Of a stretch of DNA of 23,880 nt, positions 4,150 to 12,393 are shown piece after piece. The position numbers were made by a program, and so were the translations under genes. Numbering within the stretch: the first letter of the stretch is position 1; every line of letters starts with the position of its first letter. The stretch comes from a virus. The notes beneath the pieces are model-generated. The model was not told where the DNA came from. It did no database searches and saw only the letters and a program-made list of their open reading frames with translations. The stretch is from the IMG/VR virus record IMGVR_UViG_3300037584_002301, positions 1 through 23,880 of that record; one strand, given 5' to 3'.

Positions 4150-6644
4150 TGCGTTTCTACACTAATGTTCAGTTGATTGGTAATCAGTTTCTCGTTCGGG
4201 GAGTTGAAAATGGTAAAAGATTTGAAATTAGAGATGAGTTCTTTCCCACACTTTTTATTAAGTCAAAGAAAGATTCTCAATATAGAACATTAGGTGGTGA
4301 AACGGTTGAAGAGATTCGTCCGGGCACCGTCAGAGATTGTAGAGAATTTTATAAAAAATATGATGATGTAGATGGATTTGATATCTATGGGAACGATAGA
4401 TACATCTACCAATATATTTCTGAGAAGTATCCAGAAGATGAAGTAAAGTTTGATATTAGTCAGATTAAACTTATTACTCTTGATATTGAGGTTTCATCTG
4501 AGGCGGGGTTCCCAGATGTTGAATCTGCGTCAGAAGAAATTCTTGCAATCACTATTCAAGATTATACTACCAAAAAAATTACGACGTGGGGAGTAAAACC
4601 CTTCATCAATAAACAGAAGAATGTAACTTATCATCATTGTCCAAGTGAGCATGAACTTCTAAGTCATTTTATTAATCATTGGATGGTTGATGTTCCTGAT
4701 GTAATCACTGGATGGAATATTGAACTATATGACATTCCATATATCTGCAAGCGTCTCAATAGAGTTCTCGGAGAGAAGCTTATGAAGAGGTTCTCTCCAT
4801 GGGGACTTGTGAGTGAAGGGGAAACTTTTATCAAAGGTAGAAAGCACACAACGTTTGATGTTGGTGGAGTGACTCAACTTGACTATTTGAATCTTTATAA
4901 AAAGTTTACCTATAAAGCTCAGGAATCTTATAGACTTGATTATATTGCTAGCGTAGAACTTGGACAGAAAAAGTTAGATCACTCTGAGTTTGATACTTTT
5001 AAAGACTTCTATACTCATGGTTGGCAAAAGTTCATTGAATATAATATCGTTGACGTAGAACTCGTTGATAGATTGGAAGATAAGATGAAACTTATTGAAC
5101 TTGCTTTGACGATGGCATACGATGCTAAGGTAAATTATGTGGATGTGTTCTATCAAGTTCGCATGTGGGATAACATAATTTATAACTATTTAAAAAGAAG
5201 GAATATTGTTATTCCTCCAAGAAACAAGTCCTCTAAAAACGAAAAGTACGCAGGTGCTTATGTCAAGGAACCGATTCCAGGAAAGTATGATTGGGTGGTG
5301 TCTTTTGATCTTAATAGCTTGTACCCTCATCTTATTATGCAATACAACATCTCTCCAGAGACATTACTCGACGAGAGGCACCCAACGGCTACAGTTGATC
5401 GAATCCTTAATGAAGAGATAAACTTTGAATTGTTCAAGGATAATGCGGTATGTGCTAATGGAGCAATGTTCCGTAAGGACGTTCGTGGATTCCTGCCAGA
5501 ACTCATGGATAAGATGTATAATGAACGGGTAATTTTTAAGAAGCGAATGCTTCAGGCAAAGCAGGCATATGAAAAAACTCCTACCAAGGTATTGGAGAAA
5601 GAGATTGCCCGTTGCAATAATATCCAGATGGCTAAGAAGATTTCGCTCAACTCTGCTTATGGTGCAATCGGTAATCAGTATTTTAGGTATTACAAATTGG
5701 CCAATGCGGAGGCGATTACGCTTTCTGGGCAAGTCTCTATCCGTTGGATTGAGAATAAGATGAATCAGTATCTAAATACACTGTTGCAAACAGAAAACGC
5801 AGACTATGTTATCGCATCAGATACTGATTCGATATATCTTAATCTTGGACCTCTTGTTGATAAATTTTTTGGTGCTAAGTCTGACGATAAAGCAAAGATT
5901 GTGGAGTTACTTGATAAGATCTGTGAGGACAAATTTGAACCATACATCGAGAAGTGTTATCAAGAATTGGCGGATTATGTCTCGGCGTATGATCAAAAAA
6001 TGCAAATGAAGCGGGAGAATATCGCTGATCGTGGCATCTGGACTGCCAAGAAGAGATATATTCTTAACGTTCATAATAGTGAAGGTGTTCAATACACTGA
6101 ACCTAAACTTAAGATGATGGGTATTGAAGCAGTTAAATCATCTACTCCTGCTCCCTGCAGAAAGATGATTAAAGATGCTTTGAAATTGATGATGAGCGGA
6201 ACTGAAGAGGATGTAATCGACTTCATTGATAAGAGTAGGAAAGAGTTTAAAAATCTTCCCCCCGAAGATATCTCCTTTCCTCGCTCTGCTTCTGATGTAG
6301 TCAAATATAAATCATCATCAAGTATCTACATCAAGGGAACTCCAATTCATGTTCGTGGAGCTCTTCTGTTCAATCATTATATTAAACAGAAGAAGTTGGA
6401 TAACAAGTATTCCTTAATTCAAAATGGTGAGAAAATAAAATTCTGCTATCTTAAAAAACCAAATATTATCCACGAAAATATTATTTCATTCATCCAAGAG
6501 TTTCCAAAAGAACTTGGAATTGACAAGTACATTGATTATGACTTACAATTTGAAAAGGCATTTTTAGAACCCCTAAAGGCAATCTTGGATGCTATTGGAT
6601 GGAATGTTGAAAAAACTGTAAACCTAGAACTATTTTTCTCCTAA
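4149..6644 (+). CDS. 43: DNA polymerase gp43 (family B)
   Basis: An 831-residue replicative polymerase with proofreading. Exonuclease motif I is LDIEV with D112 and E114, the same numbers as in T4; motif II is GWNIELYDIPYI and motif III YNIVDVELVDRL. Polymerase motif A is DLNSLYP from D387, motif B KKISLNSAYGAIGNQ, motif C SDTDS with D558 and D560. The C-terminus NLELFFS resembles the gp45 clamp-binding peptide. It is somewhat shorter than T4 gp43 (898) with all catalytic residues present. It begins in the stop of the Sm-like copy 2 (TAATG) and likely uses the promoter at 3232-3260. RegA represses gp43 translation in T4, plausibly here too. Confidence 0.98.
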   Translation: MRFYTNVQLIGNQFLVRGVENGKRFEIRDEFFPTLFIKSKKDSQYRTLGGETVEEIRPGTVRDCREFYKKYDDVDGFDIYGNDRYIYQYISEKYPEDEVKFDISQIKLITLDIEVSSEAGFPDVESASEEILAITIQDYTTKKITTWGVKPFINKQKNVTYHHCPSEHELLSHFINHWMVDVPDVITGWNIELYDIPYICKRLNRVLGEKLMKRFSPWGLVSEGETFIKGRKHTTFDVGGVTQLDYLNLYKKFTYKAQESYRLDYIASVELGQKKLDHSEFDTFKDFYTHGWQKFIEYNIVDVELVDRLEDKMKLIELALTMAYDAKVNYVDVFYQVRMWDNIIYNYLKRRNIVIPPRNKSSKNEKYAGAYVKEPIPGKYDWVVSFDLNSLYPHLIMQYNISPETLLDERHPTATVDRILNEEINFELFKDNAVCANGAMFRKDVRGFLPELMDKMYNERVIFKKRMLQAKQAYEKTPTKVLEKEIARCNNIQMAKKISLNSAYGAIGNQYFRYYKLANAEAITLSGQVSIRWIENKMNQYLNTLLQTENADYVIASDTDSIYLNLGPLVDKFFGAKSDDKAKIVELLDKICEDKFEPYIEKCYQELADYVSAYDQKMQMKRENIADRGIWTAKKRYILNVHNSEGVQYTEPKLKMMGIEAVKSSTPAPCRKMIKDALKLMMSGTEEDVIDFIDKSRKEFKNLPPEDISFPRSASDVVKYKSSSSIYIKGTPIHVRGALLFNHYIKQKKLDNKYSLIQNGEKIKFCYLKKPNIIHENIISFIQEFPKELGIDKYIDYDLQFEKAFLEPLKAILDAIGWNVEKTVNLELFFS

Positions 6645-6814
6645 TGGATCTGCCTATTAACGATAAAGAACTTGCTACAATTGTCAGTGCATTAAGACTG
6701 GGTGGTGATGCAGCACTTTATCAAAAATTGAATAGAATCAAAGAGATCCGCGATGCTAACCCAGGCGGACCTTACAAAAAGATTGCCCGTGAAGAATTTG
6801 GATTTGTACTGTAA
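6644..6814 (+). CDS. 56-residue conserved-looking protein between gp43 and UvsX
   Basis: This gene starts in the gp43 stop (TAATG) and its stop overlaps the uvsX ATG (TAATG), so the three genes form one coupled run. The product is small and soluble, with a probable N-terminal helix (INDKELATIVSALRLGG) and a basic, Gly/Pro-containing end (NPGGPYKKIAREEFGFVL). The perfect fit between two core genes supports it being real. No function recognised; the context suggests replication or recombination. Confidence 0.72.
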   Translation: MDLPINDKELATIVSALRLGGDAALYQKLNRIKEIRDANPGGPYKKIAREEFGFVL

Positions 6815-7821
6815 TGGATTTTTTAAAAGAGATTGTAAAAGAGATCGGAGATGACTACACCAAACTCGCAAGAGACATCGACGATACAGAACAATATGTG
6901 GACACGGGTTCGTATATTTTTAACGGACTTGTTTCAGGTTCTATATTTGGTGGTGTATCTGGGAATAAGATTACTGCCATTGCTGGGGAGTCTAGTACTG
7001 GAAAAACTTTCTTCTCGCTTGCCGTCGTCAAAAATTTCTTGGACGCTAATCCTGATGGGTATTGTCTATATTTTGACACTGAAGCCGCTGTTAACAAGAA
7101 TCTTATCGCAAGTCGTGGAATAGATCTTGAGCGTCTGGTTGTTGTTAATGTTGTAACAATTGAAGAGTTTAGAACAAAGGCACTGAAGGCGGTGGATATA
7201 TACTTAAAAAAACCTGTAGATGAACGCAAACCTTGCATGTTTGTGCTAGACTCTTTAGGTATGCTTTCTACAGAGAAGGAGATCACTGACGCACTGAACG
7301 ACAAACAAGTTCGTGATATGACTAAATCTCAATTAGTCAAAGGTGCATTCAGAATGCTGACTCTGAAACTGGGACAAGCAAACATTCCCATGATAGTTAC
7401 TAACCACACCTACGATGTTATCGGAGCTTATGTACCAACTAAAGAAATGGGAGGAGGTAGTGGCCTCAAGTACGCCGCGTCTACGATCATTTATCTCAGC
7501 AAGAAAAAAGAAAAGGATGGAACGAGTGTTATCGGCAACCTTATCAAGGCTAAGACTGCTAAGTCGCGTTTAAGTAAGGAGAACAAAGATGTTACAGTAC
7601 GTCTCTATTATGATGAGCGTGGCCTTGATCGATATTATGGTCTTCTTGAACTCGGTGAGATTGGCGGACTTTGGAAAAATGTTGCTGGTAGATATGAGAT
7701 AGATGGCAAGAAGATCTATGCTAAGCAAATCCTCAAGGAACCTGAAGTATATTTCACTCCAGAGGTGATGGAAAAACTAGACGAAATTGCCAAACAAGAA
7801 TTCAGTTATGGACAAAGTTGA
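6814..7821 (+). CDS. uvsX: UvsX RecA-like recombinase
   Basis: A 335-residue RecA-family strand-exchange protein. Walker A is GESSTGKT at 58-65; a Walker B-like strand CMFVLDSLGML follows, then the loop region with NHTYDVIGAYVPTKEMGGGSG and a KAKTAKSR stretch, as in T4-like UvsX. UvsX coats single-stranded DNA and drives recombination-dependent replication and repair. It is shorter than T4 UvsX (391). It starts in the stop of the 56-residue gene and its end overlaps gp41 by 14 bases. The same gene order (43, small gene, uvsX, 41) is what I recall in cyanomyoviruses. Confidence 0.96.
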   Translation: MDFLKEIVKEIGDDYTKLARDIDDTEQYVDTGSYIFNGLVSGSIFGGVSGNKITAIAGESSTGKTFFSLAVVKNFLDANPDGYCLYFDTEAAVNKNLIASRGIDLERLVVVNVVTIEEFRTKALKAVDIYLKKPVDERKPCMFVLDSLGMLSTEKEITDALNDKQVRDMTKSQLVKGAFRMLTLKLGQANIPMIVTNHTYDVIGAYVPTKEMGGGSGLKYAASTIIYLSKKKEKDGTSVIGNLIKAKTAKSRLSKENKDVTVRLYYDERGLDRYYGLLELGEIGGLWKNVAGRYEIDGKKIYAKQILKEPEVYFTPEVMEKLDEIAKQEFSYGQS

Positions 7822-9184
7822 AATTTTGATTCTACGGAATCTAATTTATAATGAAGAGTATCTTCGTAAAGTCATTCCATTTATTAAATCAGAATACTTT
7901 GAAGATACGAATCAAAAATCTCTATTTGAAGAGATTTTAAAATTTGCTCAAGAATACAATGAGCAACCAACAAAAGAAATACTTTGCATTGAGATTGAAA
8001 AAAGAAGTGACATTACAGACACGTCCTTCAAAGAGATTACACAACTGATTAGTTATCTGGAGGATGTTCCCTCAGATTTTAATTGGCTATTAGATACTAC
8101 TGAAAAGTGGTGTCGTGATCGTGCTATTTACTTGGCACTGATGGAATCCATTGCTCTCGCGGATGGGAAGGTTGGAGAAAAGGATAGAGGCGCTATCCCA
8201 TCCATTCTTTCAGATGCTTTAGCAGTTTCTTTTGATACACACATCGGACATGATTACCTACTTGATTATGAGGCAAGATATGAATCGTATCACCGCAAGG
8301 AAGATCTCATCCCCTTCGACTTGGAATATTTCAACAAGATTACGAAAGGTGGTTTGCCTAACAAAACGCTTAATATTGCTCTCGCTGGCACTGGTGTCGG
8401 TAAGAGTTTGTTTATGTGCCATGTCGCTTCTTCAGCACTCCTTAGTGGAAAGAACGTGTTATATATTACGGCTGAAATGGCTGAAGAAAAGATTGCAGAG
8501 CGAATTGATGCAAACCTTCTTAATGTTCCAATACAGGAGATAACAGAACTTCCTAAGATGATGTTTGAGGATAAGGTGACAAACCTTGCTAAAAAGACTC
8601 AAGGCACCCTAATTATTAAAGAGTACCCCACTGCAACTGCTCATGCAGGACATTTTAAGTCACTTCTCAATGAGCTTGCTCTTAAGAAATCATTCCGTCC
8701 TGATATTATTTTCATTGATTACCTTAATATATGCGCTTCCGAAAGGTATCGCGGAAATAGCTCTGTCAATTCATACAGCTATATCAAGGCAATTGCTGAA
8801 GAACTTAGAGGACTCGCTGTCGAAGCGAACGTACCTATCGTATCTGCCACCCAGACTACCCGTTCTGGTTATGGTAGCTCTGATGTTGAGCTCACTGATA
8901 CTAGTGAGTCCTTTGGGTTGCCTGCTACTGCTGATCTTATGTTTGCCCTTATTTCAACTGAAGATCTTGAAGGACTCGGGCAAATTATGGTAAAGCAGTT
9001 AAAGAATAGATATAACGATCCTACAATTCATAAAAGATTTGTTGTTGGAATTGATCGTGCCAAGATGCGTCTTTATGATTGTGAGCAGTCAGCGCAAGAT
9101 GATATTCTTGACAGTGGTAAGGAAGAGGAGTATAATTACGAAGAAACAAAACCAAAGAAGTCTTTTGAGGGGTTTAAATTCTAA
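7808..9184 (+). CDS. 41: Replicative helicase gp41 (DnaB-like)
   Basis: A 458-residue hexameric 5'-3' helicase. A helical N-terminal domain is followed by the RecA-like core: Walker A AGTGVGKS at about 193-200, ITAEMAEEKIAERI, a Walker B strand IIFIDYLNICAS near 300, and VSATQTTRSGYGSSD further on. gp41 moves on the lagging strand and works with primase gp61, encoded at 16914. ATG 7808 lies 14 bases inside uvsX and gives the expected MDKVEILILRNL start; the in-frame TTG at 7787 is less likely. The acidic, Lys-containing C-terminus ends FEGFKF and its stop overlaps the mazG start. Confidence 0.95.
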   Translation: MDKVEILILRNLIYNEEYLRKVIPFIKSEYFEDTNQKSLFEEILKFAQEYNEQPTKEILCIEIEKRSDITDTSFKEITQLISYLEDVPSDFNWLLDTTEKWCRDRAIYLALMESIALADGKVGEKDRGAIPSILSDALAVSFDTHIGHDYLLDYEARYESYHRKEDLIPFDLEYFNKITKGGLPNKTLNIALAGTGVGKSLFMCHVASSALLSGKNVLYITAEMAEEKIAERIDANLLNVPIQEITELPKMMFEDKVTNLAKKTQGTLIIKEYPTATAHAGHFKSLLNELALKKSFRPDIIFIDYLNICASERYRGNSSVNSYSYIKAIAEELRGLAVEANVPIVSATQTTRSGYGSSDVELTDTSESFGLPATADLMFALISTEDLEGLGQIMVKQLKNRYNDPTIHKRFVVGIDRAKMRLYDCEQSAQDDILDSGKEEEYNYEETKPKKSFEGFKF

Positions 9185-9594
9185 TGAGTAAAGTTGACAC
9201 TGAAAAGTATGTTGAGTTTGTGCAGGGTGTAACTAGTCAACCAAGCCTTGACTATGCTGCAATGTCTACTCGACTCACTGAACTTGAACTGGAAAGAAAT
9301 TGTAATACGACACAACTTCTGACTGCTTCTCTTGGTTTGACTGCAGAGTCTGGTGAGTTTACTGAAGTTGTGAAAAAGATTGTCTTTCAAGGTAAACCTT
9401 ATAATGAAGATAATATTTTTCACATGAAACGTGAATTGGGCGATATTTGTTGGTATCTCGCTCAGGCCTGCATGGCACTTGACACCACATTTGATGAAGT
9501 TATTGAGATGAATGTTGAAAAACTTCAATCTCGTTACCCTGGTGGTAGTTTTGATGTTCACAAATCTGAAAACCGTAAGGAGGGAGATCTATGA
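9184..9594 (+). CDS. mazG: MazG-like nucleotide pyrophosphohydrolase
   Basis: A 136-residue all-alpha NTP pyrophosphohydrolase. The metal-binding signature is visible as E55-x-x-E58 (AESGEFTE) and E84-x-x-D87 (RELGDICWYL). MazG proteins cleave nucleoside triphosphates to the monophosphate; in cyanophages the enzyme has been proposed to act on (p)ppGpp and found to prefer dGTP and dCTP, consistent with nucleotide recycling. It begins in the gp41 stop (TAATG) and overlaps the next gene by four bases (ATGA). The cyanophage origin fits the single-domain length; bacterial MazG often has two domains. Confidence 0.9.
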   Translation: MSKVDTEKYVEFVQGVTSQPSLDYAAMSTRLTELELERNCNTTQLLTASLGLTAESGEFTEVVKKIVFQGKPYNEDNIFHMKRELGDICWYLAQACMALDTTFDEVIEMNVEKLQSRYPGGSFDVHKSENRKEGDL

Positions 9595-9782
9595 GTTGCG
9601 ATATCAATATTGATTTAAACTTGAATATCCATGATGCAGCATTAATTCGTTCGGCACTATTTCAACAAACTAAACAGGACAGTTACGAATTTCCAGGGCA
9701 ACAAACAATTATTATTAGAGAATTTATTCTTCAATTAGATAAACAGATTGAAGCGAATCTTCCTGATAATCATGACGCCTAA
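9591..9782 (+). CDS. 63-residue protein, unknown function
   Basis: The start overlaps the mazG stop (ATGA), with GGAGGGAG just upstream at 9580-9588 as a strong ribosome-binding site. The product begins with an alternating Asp/Ile/Asn strand (CDINIDLNLNIHDA) followed by helices with Gln/Lys, ending in an acidic tail. It is probably a soluble alpha/beta mini-protein. No family recognised. Tight spacing on both sides supports it as a gene of this operon. Confidence 0.7.
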   Translation: MSCDINIDLNLNIHDAALIRSALFQQTKQDSYEFPGQQTIIIREFILQLDKQIEANLPDNHDA

Positions 9783-9987
9783 TGAAATTGAAGAACTCAG
9801 ATATGATGTAGCACATTATCTACTCAGTAAAATGAATAAGGGTTCTCAGTTTCAATATGCTCTAGATCGTATGATCCAACTCTGTGATCACTATGATGAA
9901 GAGGGGTTGAAAGAGATTCTTTCTGAATCAAAAACAGATATGAAAGATCATCTTAAAAAGAAAAAAAATAAGAAGAGAGGATTTTAA
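9772..9987 (+). CDS. 71-residue basic-tailed protein, unknown function
   Basis: ATG 9772 overlaps the preceding gene by 11 bases; an upstream in-frame TTG (9748) would add eight hydrophobic residues and looks spurious. The protein is helical (NEIEELRYDVAHYLLSKM, then YALDRMIQLCDHYDEEGLKEIL) and ends in a Lys/Arg-rich tail (DHLKKKKNKKRGF), so it may touch nucleic acid. The family is unknown to me. Its stop overlaps the next start (TAATG). Confidence 0.7.
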   Translation: MTPNEIEELRYDVAHYLLSKMNKGSQFQYALDRMIQLCDHYDEEGLKEILSESKTDMKDHLKKKKNKKRGF

Positions 9988-10202
9988 TGAAACTATTGAC
10001 ACTTGAAGATTATCAAAAAGCAGGTGAGGAGTTTTGGCCTAAGTATTGGTATGTTGCCAAAGAGTTGGGAGAAAATGCTAAGGCAGAGGATGTTCTCAAA
10101 GTTATGGAAGCAGTTGGAACTGTTGCACTCAAGTTAAAACTTGATGACAAACTTGCACCTTTCGGATTTGATAAGAAAAAGAAAGAAGAAGAAACCCCAT
10201 GA
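9987..10202 (+). CDS. 71-residue protein, unknown function
   Basis: Starts in the previous stop (TAATG). The sequence MKLLTLEDYQKAGEEFWPKY has aromatic residues in an amphipathic helix; the middle (AEDVLKVMEAVGTVALKLKL) is a second helix, and the end is a Lys/Glu tail. It is the last gene of the replication operon, and its final codons lie within the terminator hairpin at 10192-10210. I cannot assign a function. Confidence 0.72.
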   Translation: MKLLTLEDYQKAGEEFWPKYWYVAKELGENAKAEDVLKVMEAVGTVALKLKLDDKLAPFGFDKKKKEEETP

Positions 10203-10210
10203 GGGGTTTT
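10192..10210 (+). terminator. Terminator hairpin at the end of the replication operon
   Basis: AAACCCC (10192-10198), loop ATGA, GGGGTTT (10203-10209), then one more T. The seven-pair stem is perfect; the T-tract is short (four T, three of them in the stem), so termination may be partial. It includes the stop codon of the 71-residue gene and lies two bases before tRNA-Ala. Confidence 0.55.
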
Positions 10211-10211
10211 C

Positions 10212-10284
10212 GGGGTTATAGCTCAACTGGTAGAGCGCCTGCTTTGCACGCAGGAGGTTTGGGGTTCGAGTCCCCATAACTCCA
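10212..10284 (+). tRNA. tRNA-Ala (anticodon TGC)
   Basis: A 73-base cloverleaf: acceptor stem GGGGTTA/TAACTCC (one G-T pair), D-arm GCTC...GAGC, anticodon stem CCTGC/GCAGG with loop TTTGCAC, and T-arm TGGGG-TTCGAGT-CCCCA; discriminator A at 10284. CCA is not encoded. It lies apart from the other tRNAs, wedged between the terminator hairpin and a possible late promoter that shares its last bases. Confidence 0.95.
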
Positions 10285-10290
10285 TAAATA
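10283..10290 (+). promoter_or_regulatory. CATAAATA, possible late promoter
   Basis: This differs from the T4 late octamer only at the first base, and the NATAAATA form has, as I recall, been proposed for cyanophage late promoters. It overlaps the last two bases of tRNA-Ala and lies only 10 bases before ATG 10301, so a transcript from it would be nearly leaderless. The downstream gene has no Shine-Dalgarno, which fits but does not prove this. Confidence 0.4.
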
Positions 10291-10300
10291 AAAATAAAAA

Positions 10301-11131
10301 ATGGCCGCGGACAAAGGCAAACAGTTTGAATATGCTGTAATGTTAGCTGCTTATGGTAGAATAACTGAGGAGTTGACTGGAGAAGTAAAGTCTACCTTTG
10401 ATACCATTATGAGAAATACTAGTAATGGAACATCTATATCTAATGATGTTATGGCAGCAGCAAGAGAAACTATGGATAGACTTGAACCTAGAAGTAATAA
10501 ATTAGCGTTCTATAAGTCTTTTAGGCAACTTGGTGGTGGAGCAGGTGGAGGAGGAGAACCTAAAACGGATATTCTCTACAAGATGAATGGAACAAAATAT
10601 AGAGTTTCTATGAAGTGGGGAGATAAGTATCAACTATCAAGTGCGGGTATTTCCAAAACTGTAAAGGTTTTAACTGATGTATTAAAAGGTGCTGCTCAAG
10701 AAGGTGGGATGAATACAAATAGTCTTGGTGAGATTGCACTTTGTTTAGAACAAATTGATAATCAACTAGGGACTCTTCCAAAGAAAGGTGAGCAACCTTT
10801 CATGAAACAAAAACTTGCGAGGGCAAATCATTTGAATTTACAATTGCAAGAAATACTTGGATCTAGAAAAAATCCTAAAGCAGCAGAAGCATTTTCTTTC
10901 TTTAAAGATGCTGTTGTAAAAGAGTCTTTGACTGGTGAGTATCTGTTTGGTAAACAGGCAGACGCCACTGCTGAGTATGTATTAAACGAAAAAGAATTGA
11001 GAAAAATAGACGATAAACTTATCAGGGAAGTTTCGGATAAAACTTATGTGAGGTTAAGATTGAAAGGCAGAGGAAAGACTGCGGCAGGTGTAAGACTAAA
11101 TGAACTTGTGGTTACAATAGAACCTAAATAA
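10301..11131 (+). CDS. Conserved-looking phage protein with possible PD-(D/E)XK-type core
   Basis: A 276-residue protein. After a helical N-terminus (KGKQFEYAVMLAAYGRITEE) and a Gly-rich linker (77-85: GQLGGGAGGGG-like), residues 88-105 read KTDILY...YRVSMKW, a layout like the D-x(n)-S-x-K form of nuclease folds such as HpaII-type enzymes (D90, K105). Later VVKESLTGEYLFGKQADATAEYVL (about 207-230) resembles an element I associate with T4-like phage proteins that share this domain. It begins the late block, before internal-protein-like genes. It could be a nuclease or only a structural relative. Nuclease identity is uncertain because the usual acidic residue two before Lys is Ser. Confidence 0.5.
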   Translation: MAADKGKQFEYAVMLAAYGRITEELTGEVKSTFDTIMRNTSNGTSISNDVMAAARETMDRLEPRSNKLAFYKSFRQLGGGAGGGGEPKTDILYKMNGTKYRVSMKWGDKYQLSSAGISKTVKVLTDVLKGAAQEGGMNTNSLGEIALCLEQIDNQLGTLPKKGEQPFMKQKLARANHLNLQLQEILGSRKNPKAAEAFSFFKDAVVKESLTGEYLFGKQADATAEYVLNEKELRKIDDKLIREVSDKTYVRLRLKGRGKTAAGVRLNELVVTIEPK

Positions 11132-11153
11132 TGTATAAGGATTACCAATATCA

Positions 11154-12383
11154 ATGAAAAGTTTCTTTCAGTTTCTGAATGAGGCTCAGTCGCAAGCATC
11201 GATGCAGGCGAAAAAACTGAACCTTAAGAGCGACGGACACGGTGGTTGGCTAGATACCCGTGGAAATTTTGTTGCGACTACTGAAGATGGAAAACTAAAG
11301 TTTGTAGATAAGAAAAAGGCAAAGCAACAGGATGAAAAACCTGCACAAGAAAAAAGATCACAAGCAGAACCTGAAGAAAAGTCTAAGAAACCTGCACCTC
11401 AAGAAACTGATGTAAAGAAAGCAGGAGCAGATGAAGGTGATCAAACTTCTGGAGAATCTACAGAAACTCTTACGGTAGTTTTTGGTAGATTTAATCCACC
11501 AACTGTAGGGCATGGTAAACTTCTTTCTGCAGCGAAAAAGGCATCTGGAGGAGAAGATCTAAAGATATATCCCTCACGTTCACAGGATGCTAAGAAGAAT
11601 CCACTTGATCCTGACATGAAAATATCATATATGAAAAAGATGTTCCCTGAATATGAGGAGAGCATTGTTAATGATGAAGAGATGAGATCTATCTTTAATG
11701 TTCTCACTACTGCAGATGAGCAAGGATATCGTAGTGTTAATATCGTTGTAGGTTCAGATCGTCAAGCAGAGTTTGAAAATCTAGCAACCAAATATAATGG
11801 TGAACTTTATAACTTTGAAGATATTCGTGTTATTTCTGCAGGCGTAAGAGATGCAGATGCTGAGGGTGTAGAGGGAATGTCGGCATCCAAGATGAGAAAG
11901 GCTGTTGTCGATAGTGACTTTGATGCTTTCCGTCGTGGCACTCCTAAGGAACTTGATGATGGAGATACTCAGGCACTCTTTGATGCAGTCCGTGCTGGTA
12001 TGAAAGTTAGGAAGAAGAAAGAAGTTGCAGAGATGTGGGAGATTGCACCAAGATACGATACAAAAGGTTTGCGTGAACAATTTGTAAATGGACTCATTTA
12101 TAATATTGGCGATATTGTAGAAAGTTTACACACAGGATTAGTCGGTAAGATTATTCGCAGAGGAACAAATCATCTTATCTGTGTTACAGAAGAAGAATAT
12201 ATGTTCAAATCTTGGATTCGTGATGTCATGGAATATACTGAGAGAAGAATGGAACGTCGGATGAGAGTTCCTGGCAAACCAAATACTCTTGAAGGGACTG
12301 GTGGATATTTGAAGAATGCCATGGCTGCAACGGGAACAACTAATATTAGAAATTTCATAAATAAGTACAAAGCTAAAAAGTAA
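11154..12383 (+). CDS. Capsid-targeted nucleotidyltransferase (NMNAT-like) protein
   Basis: A 409-residue, three-part protein. Residues 1-10 (MKSFFQFLNE) resemble the T4 internal-protein capsid-targeting sequence MKTYQEFI-E, with an L-N-E/A site suited to the prohead protease gp21. Residues 45-105 are a disordered Lys/Glu/Pro/Gln linker. Residues 106-285 are a cytidylyltransferase-like fold: GRFNPPTVGH (111-120) carries the nucleotide-binding (T/H)xGH motif, SRSQDAKKNPL follows (141-151), and SASKMR (243-248) replaces the usual ISSTxxR. Residues 310-350 (YNIGDIVESLHTGLVGKIIRRGTNH region) look like a KOW/SH3-type barrel. Family members join NMN and ATP to make NAD, or transfer other nucleotides. 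Start: AAGGA upstream at 11139-11143. Confidence 0.7.
   Translation: MKSFFQFLNEAQSQASMQAKKLNLKSDGHGGWLDTRGNFVATTEDGKLKFVDKKKAKQQDEKPAQEKRSQAEPEEKSKKPAPQETDVKKAGADEGDQTSGESTETLTVVFGRFNPPTVGHGKLLSAAKKASGGEDLKIYPSRSQDAKKNPLDPDMKISYMKKMFPEYEESIVNDEEMRSIFNVLTTADEQGYRSVNIVVGSDRQAEFENLATKYNGELYNFEDIRVISAGVRDADAEGVEGMSASKMRKAVVDSDFDAFRRGTPKELDDGDTQALFDAVRAGMKVRKKKEVAEMWEIAPRYDTKGLREQFVNGLIYNIGDIVESLHTGLVGKIIRRGTNHLICVTEEEYMFKSWIRDVMEYTERRMERRMRVPGKPNTLEGTGGYLKNAMAATGTTNIRNFINKYKAKK
12356..12363 (+). promoter_or_regulatory. CATAAATA, possible late promoter before the core-like gene
   Basis: A seven-of-eight match to TATAAATA inside the end of the NMNAT-like gene, 30 bases before ATG 12394; the perfect site at 14828 has nearly the same spacing (32 bases) to its gene. 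The same NATAAATA form precedes 10301. Not distinguishable from chance without expression data. Confidence 0.4.
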
Positions 12384-12393
12384 TAGAATTACC

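Noticed and set aside
5206-5421. Alternate-frame ORFs inside gp43, uvsX, gp41 and nrdA on the + strand
   Set aside because: The true frame holds intact catalytic motifs and no frameshift; these are shadow frames.
5364-5732. Long minus-strand open frames in gp43 and elsewhere (e.g. 6855-7304, 9181-9561, 15543-15971)
   Set aside because: They lie entirely across conserved + strand genes, have unlikely low-complexity translations and no supporting promoter or ribosome-binding site.
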